In this document: in pieces, positions 14,938-19,420 of the stretch
How the letters are laid out: each line of letters begins with the position of its first letter
Numbering within the stretch: the stretch's first letter is position 1
Source of the DNA: Pseudomonadota bacterium
Lineage (GTDB): Bacteria; Pseudomonadota; Gammaproteobacteria; UBA4575
Reading direction: 5' to 3'
DNA: 19,420 nt
Assembly (NCBI GenBank): GCA_009839635.1
Contig: VXPJ01000101.1
Span: forward strand, 1 to 19,420
Notes under the pieces: generated by a model
Seen by the model: the letters and a program-made list of their open reading frames with translations, nothing else
Databases searched by the model: none
What the model was told of the DNA's origin: nothing
Position numbers and translations under genes: made by a program

Positions 14938-15300
14938 ATGGCAAATATATTTATGAAGTCCTCGTGGGGGAGCGATGATCCAACACGGGCGGCAATGGTT
15001 TTCGGGCATGCGAATGCCTTGGCAGGTGCAGGCCATGAGGTGCGGATATTTCTGCTCGGTGAGGCCGTTTGTCTGGCGCGCCCTGTGGTTCGCGAGAACA
15101 TGGTTCCACTGGGCTGGCCGTCTGTTGCCGAGCAGTGGGATGAAGCGATCGGGAACGGTGTACGCATCGAATGCTGTGGTGCATGTTCCAGAGCCAGAGG
15201 TGTAAGCGAAGACGATATGGCGAAAGCTGGAGCTCAGCCCGGCAATCCCACCACCTTCGTGGAAAGTGTGGAATGGTCCGACAAGATTATTGCGGAATGA
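14938..15300 (+). CDS. DsrE-family sulfur-relay-like protein
   Basis: The 120-residue cytoplasmic protein has the DsrE/DsrF fold pattern: an N-terminal strand, DDPTRAAMVFGHANALAGAGHEVRIFLLGEAV, and the family motif CGACSRARG at residues 80-88. Cysteines C79, C80 and C83 cluster at the place where DsrE-type proteins hold a reactive cysteine; C45 is a further one. Characterised relatives bind or pass on persulfide sulfur, and others are peroxiredoxin-like with unknown roles. AAGGA precedes the ATG. The gene lies between P15K and the ABC transporter, so it is probably expressed with the hydrolase. A role in handling sulfur released from carbonyl sulfide, or in supporting cysteine oxidation in ScnC, is speculation. 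Confidence 0.8.
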   Translation: MANIFMKSSWGSDDPTRAAMVFGHANALAGAGHEVRIFLLGEAVCLARPVVRENMVPLGWPSVAEQWDEAIGNGVRIECCGACSRARGVSEDDMAKAGAQPGNPTTFVESVEWSDKIIAE

Positions 15301-15422
15301 AAGGGGACAGCGGCCAGACCTGATTCAACCCTTGCCTGATTTTTGTGCAGTGTATGCGTGTAAGACAGATGAACCGGCAAGATAGAGAAGATGAAGACCG
15401 GACGTAGAGGCAGAAAACATAT

Positions 15423-16253
15423 ATGGAAAGACGCAACGGCGTACGCATCGATATTGGCGACCTTACCCATCGCTATACTGCGAAAACCCCGCTTACCTTT
15501 GAGAAAGTCAATATCAAGGCGGAACCCGGCGAGGCATTGGTCATCATTGGCCGCTCCGGTTGCGGGAAATCAACGCTTTTGCATATCTTGGCCGGCCTGC
15601 TGGAGAAAACCAGCGGCATTGTACAGCTTGACGGAAAAGATGTTACGGAGCCTTCCTCACATTGGATAATGATGTTTCAGGCACCGCATCTTTTTCCCTG
15701 GATGACGGTAGAACAGAATGTAGGCACCGGCTTGCGCTTTGCGCGTTGGCCGGAGGAGAAAATGAAAAAGCGGGTGGCCGAGGTGATTAATCTGGTACAT
15801 CTTGATGAATTTGCGCAGAACAATACGCAAGACCTTTCCGGTGGTCAGCAACAGCGTGTCGCGCTTGCCCGCTCTCTGGTGATGGAGCCCGATCTATTGC
15901 TGCTGGATGAGCCTTTTTCGGCACTGGATGCATTCACGCGGGCAACACTGCAAAAAGATGTGAGGGCGATCTCGAAACAGCTGGGGTTTAACCTGGTGAT
16001 GGTCACCCACGATATCGATGAGGCAGTCATCATGGCCGATCGTGCATTGGTCATGGCGGGTTCGCCGGGTGAGATTGTCCATGATTTCAAGGTGGATCTG
16101 GAAGATCCGCGAGAAAGGCAGGATCCCGAGGTTCAGGCGATGCGCGCGAATCTGATGGAAATATTCCATCAGGCTGCAGGCGTGCCTGTTGACAGTCCCG
16201 ATGAGGAAGGGGACGATACCAGTCAACAGGATGTTGAACTGGTAGGAAACTAG
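15423..16253 (+). CDS. ABC transporter ATP-binding protein, NitT/TauT (Cyn/Nrt/Cmp) type
   Basis: This 276-residue ATPase powers the importer encoded by the next two genes. Walker A is GRSGCGKST at 43-51, the Q-loop is Q86 in FQAPHLFPWMTV, the signature is LSGGQ at 138-142, Walker B is LLLLDE at 158-163 and the switch His is H196. The FPWxTV and SALDAFTR segments are typical of the nitrate, sulfonate, taurine, bicarbonate and cyanate transporter family. The C-terminal 30 residues are acidic and variable. AGAGG precedes the ATG at 15423 at a longish 11 bases. The context argues for thiocyanate or cyanate as substrate; the sequence alone does not decide. Confidence 0.93.
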   Translation: MERRNGVRIDIGDLTHRYTAKTPLTFEKVNIKAEPGEALVIIGRSGCGKSTLLHILAGLLEKTSGIVQLDGKDVTEPSSHWIMMFQAPHLFPWMTVEQNVGTGLRFARWPEEKMKKRVAEVINLVHLDEFAQNNTQDLSGGQQQRVALARSLVMEPDLLLLDEPFSALDAFTRATLQKDVRAISKQLGFNLVMVTHDIDEAVIMADRALVMAGSPGEIVHDFKVDLEDPRERQDPEVQAMRANLMEIFHQAAGVPVDSPDEEGDDTSQQDVELVGN

Positions 16254-16259
16254 AATAAT

Positions 16260-16280
16260 ATCTGAAAGTGCACTTCAGAT
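16260..16280 (+). other. Intra-operon hairpin before the binding-protein gene
   Basis: ATCTGAA (16260-16266) and TTCAGAT (16274-16280) pair perfectly around a 7-base loop containing the palindrome GTGCAC. It sits 7 bases past the ATPase stop codon, in the only sizeable gap of the transporter genes. It may protect or process the message so that binding protein is made in excess. Confidence 0.4.
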
Positions 16281-16319
16281 CCTATTAACTACGAGAGTAA
16301 CGATTAGAGGAATTCCGAC

Positions 16320-17612
16320 ATGAAGAAAATTTACGAAAAGCATGGCGACGGGATACAAACCGATGATCCCAGGCTCGCCATAGAGTACGACCCGCTGTTC
16401 AAGGGGGTGCTGGGTACCGGTATCAACCGGCGTGAATTGCTGCAGGTGGGAGGCCTGGCTGCTCTGGGAGGTGGAGCCGGTGCTTTGCCGATGCCCACCT
16501 TCGCCAAGAAAAAATGGGACCCGGTCATCAAGATCGGTTACATCCCCATCACGGATGCGGCCGCACTCCTGATCGCCCATGATCTGGGCTATTTCAAGGA
16601 TGAAGGCATTGATTCTGTGAAGCCGACACTGATTCGTGGCTGGTCGCCACTGGTGGAAGCCTTTGCAGCGCACCGTTTCAACCTGACACATATGCTGATA
16701 CCGATTCCGGTATGGATGCGCTACAACAACAAGTACCCGATCAAGATCACAGCTTGGGACCACACCAACGGGTCTGCTGTGCTGGTGGGTAAGAAGAGCG
16801 GCATCAACGAGCCCAAGGACTTCGGTGGCAAGCAGTTCGCCGTACCGTACTGGTACTCGATCCACAACATTGTTTCACAAAGGATCATGAAAGCCGCCGG
16901 TATCAAGCCGGTCATCCGGCCGCAATCTGCGAAGCTTGCGGATGATGAGTGCAACTTCCTTGTCCTGGCGCCGCCTTCCATGCCGCCTGCACTGGCCGCT
17001 GGAACCATTGATGGTTACTGTGTCGCTGAGCCTTTCAACGCTCTGGGTGAGCTCAAGGCTGGCGGAAAAGTGCTGCGCTTCACTGGTGATGCCTGGAAAG
17101 GACACCCCTGCTGCGTCGTCGTGATGCACGAAGAAGACGCCATGGATCCGGACCGTGCTGCTTGGGCCCAAGGGGTACACAACGCGGTGGTCAGGGCGCA
17201 GATCACGCTCGCAGAGAACAGGGAGTCCATGTCTGAGCTGCTTTCACGTGACGGCAAGGGTTATCTGCCGGTACCGAAGCAAGTCGTGAAACGGGCGATG
17301 ATGTTCTACGACCCCGCCTACTACAAGAACCCGCCTGCGATCAAGCATCCGGACTGGGGGCAGAACAGGATTGACTTCCAGGCCTGGCCGTATCGCTCGG
17401 CCACGGAACTCGTGGTCAGTGACCTGAAGGAGACCGTGGTCACAGGTGATGCGCGATTCCTGGAGACGCTCACTCCGCAGCACGTATCCGACGATCTGGT
17501 CAATTATGACTTTGTGAAGAATGCGTTGGAAGCCAATCCGAAATGGAGAAATGATGCGAGTGTGCCGCAGGAAGGCGATCCGTACATTCGATCCGAGGTG
17601 TTCGTACTTTGA
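16320..17612 (+). CDS. ABC transporter substrate-binding protein, CmpA/NrtA-like
   Basis: The 430-residue periplasmic anion-binding protein resembles the CmpA/NrtA (bicarbonate/nitrate) and cyanate-binding group, with the characteristic opening IKIGYIPITDAAALLIAHDLGYFKDEG at about 70-95. The N-terminus holds an unusual 35-residue stretch followed by a twin-arginine motif INRRELLQ (R37, R38) and a hydrophobic run (GGLAALGGGAGAL), so export is probably by the Tat route, with cleavage near PTFA. LAPPSMPPALAAGTIDGYCVAEPF at about 220-240 matches the family's second-domain ligand loop. AGAGGA precedes the ATG. The stop codon overlaps the permease start. Thiocyanate or cyanate is the likely cargo by context only. 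Confidence 0.9.
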   Translation: MKKIYEKHGDGIQTDDPRLAIEYDPLFKGVLGTGINRRELLQVGGLAALGGGAGALPMPTFAKKKWDPVIKIGYIPITDAAALLIAHDLGYFKDEGIDSVKPTLIRGWSPLVEAFAAHRFNLTHMLIPIPVWMRYNNKYPIKITAWDHTNGSAVLVGKKSGINEPKDFGGKQFAVPYWYSIHNIVSQRIMKAAGIKPVIRPQSAKLADDECNFLVLAPPSMPPALAAGTIDGYCVAEPFNALGELKAGGKVLRFTGDAWKGHPCCVVVMHEEDAMDPDRAAWAQGVHNAVVRAQITLAENRESMSELLSRDGKGYLPVPKQVVKRAMMFYDPAYYKNPPAIKHPDWGQNRIDFQAWPYRSATELVVSDLKETVVTGDARFLETLTPQHVSDDLVNYDFVKNALEANPKWRNDASVPQEGDPYIRSEVFVL

Positions 17613-18457
17613 GTAACGGCAAAGTGGATGTGGTGGATGTCGGTGCGGATTCTTCCGCAGCGGCGCTGAAGGCTGCGCAAAACAGGAAAAAAGCCAAGTC
17701 GATGGGCAAGAGCCTGTTCAACTGGGCTGCCGGCCTGGCGATCCTTTTTGCGCTTTGGTGGTTTGGCGGGTATCTCATCTACATCAACCCCGATACCACG
17801 AACTTCAGTGACTTCGGGCCGATCCCGACACTCAAGGCATTTCCGGAGCTGATTGCGATTGGCAAGATCCAGGCAGCGGTCTTTACCAGCGGCTATCGTC
17901 TGGGGGCAGGACTGCTCATTGCCATTGTTGTCGGGATTCCCATCGGGATCCTGCTTGGACGCAGCGTGGTCTTTCGTGAACTCAGCAATTCGCCATTTCA
18001 GTTGATCCGTATGATCAGCCCGCTTTCCTGGGAGCCCATCGCCGTGATCGTGTTTGCCACATGGAACGGGGCAATCATATTCCTGATCGCGGTTGCCGCG
18101 GTCTGGCCCGTCGTCTTTGCTACGGCAGCTGGCCTGGCGAAGGTGGACCCTGCCTGGTTCAAGGTGGCCCGCAACCTGGGTGCCAAGCCCTGGCATATGG
18201 TGACGGAAATCATCTTGCCAGCCATCATGTTCGATATCCTGACGGGCGTACGGCTTGCGCTGGGTGTCGGATGGATCGTGCTGGTACCGGCAGAGTTTCT
18301 TGGCGTGACCTCGGGACTTGGCTATTCCATTGCGGATGCCAGGGAGACACTCTCGTATGACCATTTGACGGCGATGGTACTGACCATCGGGATCATGGGC
18401 TACATACTTGACAGCTCCTGCGCGATGATGATCAAGAAGTACAGCTGGCACCATTGA
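17609..18457 (+). CDS. ABC transporter permease, NitT/TauT type
   Basis: This 282-residue inner-membrane permease has about six transmembrane helices (first at about 37-58). Its cytoplasmic coupling loop with the EAA motif is GLAKVDPAWFKVARNLGAKPWHMVTEIILPA at about 172-202, where the ATPase docks. The start is a TTG at 17609 that overlaps the binding-protein stop codon (TTTGA); GAGGTG at 17595-17600 is spaced eight bases from it, which decides for the TTG against GTG codons at 17624, 17630 and 17633. A hydrophilic Ala/Lys-rich N-terminus of about 35 residues precedes the first helix. With the two preceding genes it makes a complete importer. Confidence 0.92.
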   Translation: MSNGKVDVVDVGADSSAAALKAAQNRKKAKSMGKSLFNWAAGLAILFALWWFGGYLIYINPDTTNFSDFGPIPTLKAFPELIAIGKIQAAVFTSGYRLGAGLLIAIVVGIPIGILLGRSVVFRELSNSPFQLIRMISPLSWEPIAVIVFATWNGAIIFLIAVAAVWPVVFATAAGLAKVDPAWFKVARNLGAKPWHMVTEIILPAIMFDILTGVRLALGVGWIVLVPAEFLGVTSGLGYSIADARETLSYDHLTAMVLTIGIMGYILDSSCAMMIKKYSWHH

Positions 18458-18525
18458 AGATAAGCAAATACCGAATGAACACAGACTAGTTTGCTGCATT
18501 AACTAAATCGAGGAAAAAGACAACT

Positions 18526-18720
18526 ATGCAAAATCAGATAGCAACCAGTGCAAAACTGCGTGATGGAACGATTTCAAAGGCAACATGGCGTCCCTTACAG
18601 ATAGCCACTGCCTTTTTGTTGGGTGCCGTAATTTTATACGGTGTGGGCTTTGCAAATTCGGCTGCAGTGCACAACGCGGCCCATGATGTTCGCCATACCC
18701 AAGTTTTCCCTTGCCACTAG
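18526..18720 (+). CDS. cbtB: Orphan CbtB-like cobalt protein at end of scn operon
   Basis: This 64-residue protein has one transmembrane helix (about 22-44, LQIATAFLLGAVILYGVGFA) and the CbtB tail VHNAAHDVRHTQVFPCH, whose His and Cys residues are suited to binding cobalt. It begins 68 bases after the permease with GAGG upstream of the ATG, and no promoter is evident between them. Unlike the copy at 7757-7954 it has no cbtA beside it. As the operon makes a cobalt enzyme, the protein could feed cobalt to the maturation of ScnC or work with the CbtA encoded elsewhere. That role is inferred. Confidence 0.85.
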   Translation: MQNQIATSAKLRDGTISKATWRPLQIATAFLLGAVILYGVGFANSAAVHNAAHDVRHTQVFPCH

Positions 18721-19023
18721 GCATTTGGGAAACCTCACAGGAAACTGCTAAGAATTCCTCTCGATGGCGGCTTGGCCCGTGGTCTTTATGACCGTGGGCC
18801 AAGCCTCCACTTTTGACTGGCTTGTAAATAAAAATATAAGCTGGCGTCCCACACAATAAATCCTGCAAGGACGAAAGTCCGTCCTACCCGTAAAGCGAAT
18901 GTCAAACGGCAGTTTGCTAGCCAATTGGCACCTTGCACAACGTGCCCGGTGATTCGCGCAAGAGATTGCGATCAGTGCCAGATATGACATGGCCTGCCTC
19001 AAATGCTTGCAGGCCACGATGTC
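18721..19023. other. Intergenic stretch after the thiocyanate operon
   Basis: No gene is supported between cbtB and yoeB. The left part contains the operon terminator. To the right a short stem GGAC-GAAA-GTCC lies near 18871-18882, and a palindrome GCCAATTGGC near 18920-18930. Neither belongs to an RNA family I can name. Confidence 0.4.
18769..18814 (+). terminator. Strong rho-independent terminator of the thiocyanate operon
   Basis: GGCTTGGCCC and GGGCCAAGCC (18769-18778 and 18796-18805) pair perfectly. The stem continues inwards through two G-U pairs and GGTC/GACC to a TTTAT loop, giving about 16 paired positions. A TTTT run follows at 18811. It lies 48 bases after the cbtB stop codon and marks the operon end. 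Confidence 0.8.
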
Positions 19024-19278
19024 CTAGTAGTGGTACCGGAGTTGAGCGATCAGAATAGAGTCATCCTTTACAGAATAAACGATCCGATGGGCATCATTGA
19101 TCCTGCGCGACCAATAGCCCGAGAGCGCATGCCTCAATGGCTCGGGCTTACCGGTTCCCTGGAATGGATCTCGCTGGATGTCCTTGATCAGCGTATTGAT
19201 TCGGCCAAGAATTTTTTTGTCTCGCTTTTGCCAGTACAGATAATCTTCCCATGCTGCTTCGGCGAAGATCAGTTTCAT
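19024..19278 (-). CDS. yoeB: YoeB-family toxin (ribosome-dependent mRNA endonuclease)
   Basis: The 84 residues match E. coli YoeB in length and along the whole sequence: a DYLYWQ segment, GKPEPL, LSGYWSRRI, HRIVY and the terminal RYHY. Active-site residues E46, R65, H83 and Y84 are at the same positions, so the toxin looks functional. YoeB cuts mRNA at the ribosomal A site and is held inactive by YefM. Its ATG at 19278 overlaps the antitoxin stop codon by 4 bases (ATGA), the usual coupled arrangement. The pair may be chromosomal stress-response genes or mark the edge of mobile DNA. Confidence 0.95.
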   Translation of the reverse strand: MKLIFAEAAWEDYLYWQKRDKKILGRINTLIKDIQRDPFQGTGKPEPLRHALSGYWSRRINDAHRIVYSVKDDSILIAQLRYHY

Positions 19279-19420
19279 TCAGCCAGTGCTCTTTCCTTGC
19301 CTTTTCCGCTTTCCAGCCCGGATATTGCTTCAAGAAGGCGCCTTACATTTTTCGGGCTTCTCAAAAGGTAGGCTGTTTCTTCCAGGGCCTGATAGTCGTC
19401 CATTGACATCATGACTACTG
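19275..19420 (-). CDS. yefM: YefM-family antitoxin (5' partial, runs off right edge)
   Basis: Only the last 48 codons are in the window; the start lies beyond position 19420. The visible part (SMDDYQALEETAYLLRSP, then NVRRLLEAI and a charged ending) matches the C-terminal toxin-binding half of YefM/Phd antitoxins, where YxALxETxYLLxSPxNxxRLLxxI is typical. The missing N-terminus would hold the DNA-binding and dimerisation region that represses the operon. Its stop codon overlaps the yoeB start. Confidence 0.9.
   Translation of the reverse strand, partial: VVMMSMDDYQALEETAYLLRSPKNVRRLLEAISGLESGKGKERALAE

Noticed and set aside
17504..18499. 331-codon ORF on the minus strand
   Set aside because: It runs antisense to the ABC permease, which has family motifs, helices and a good ribosome binding site; the antisense product shows no domain.
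18860..18890. Hammerhead-ribozyme-like GGACGAAA followed by GTCC
   Set aside because: The stem-GAAA part resembles hammerhead stem II, but the required CTGANGA segment is absent before it and the other stems cannot be drawn.
19003..19371. 122-codon plus-strand ORF
   Set aside because: It overlaps yoeB antisense, and YoeB matches its family residue by residue including the active site.
1..19420. CRISPR arrays, tRNA or rRNA genes, complete insertion sequences
   Set aside because: By reading both strands I saw no regularly spaced identical repeats, no tRNA-like cloverleaf or rRNA sequence and no intact transposase with terminal repeats. A tool-based scan could still find a weak tRNA-like element.

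Overview
The window reads as chromosomal DNA of a sulfur-oxidising gammaproteobacterium that lives on thiocyanate (a Thiohalobacter-, Thiohalophilus- or Thioalkalivibrio-like organism is my inference). The pointers are a complete cobalt-type thiocyanate hydrolase (ScnB, ScnA, ScnC) with its maturation protein, a cyanase, CynR-like and CpdA-like proteins that resemble the gammaproteobacterial ones, and a Gram-negative autotransporter with an acidic passenger. Most of the window is moderately GC-rich; 3.6-4.5 kb and the cynR-scnB intergenic region are visibly AT-rich.

Layout. 1-3.5 kb: the 3' part of a large repeat-containing autotransporter (its start lies left of the window). 3.5-4.6 kb: an AT-rich islet with a small Cys/His-domain protein, a broken small ORF and a doubtful transposase-like remnant. 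4.6-6.3 kb: a class I methyltransferase and a calcineurin-like phosphoesterase. 6.4-6.9 kb: a small secreted protein on the minus strand. 7.0-8.0 kb: a cobalt uptake pair cbtB-cbtA (minus strand). 8.1-9.0 kb: cpdA, a cAMP phosphodiesterase (minus strand). 9.3-10.7 kb: a ferredoxin-type reductase and a two-helix membrane protein. 10.7-11.05 kb: an unrecognised protein.

11.2-18.8 kb is the thiocyanate/cyanate island. cynS and cynR run leftward. Divergently, one colinear run reads scnB-scnA-scnC-P15K-dsrE-like-ABC ATPase-ABC binding protein-ABC permease-cbtB and ends at a long terminator hairpin. A coherent model is: the CmpA/NrtA/Cyn-type ABC transporter imports an anion (thiocyanate or cyanate); ScnBAC hydrolyses thiocyanate to carbonyl sulfide and ammonia; P15K and possibly the CbtB protein serve the cobalt centre; cyanase removes cyanate to CO2 and ammonia; the CynR-type regulator sits where it could control both directions. 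The DsrE-like protein in the operon suggests a sulfur-handling step with no assigned role.

18.8-19.4 kb: after an intergenic stretch, a YefM-YoeB toxin-antitoxin pair on the minus strand, with the antitoxin cut by the right edge.

The core thiocyanate hydrolase/cyanase association is known in thiocyanate-degrading bacteria. The less explained parts are the orphan CbtB, the DsrE-like protein, the control hairpins and the choice of a cyanate-type regulator.
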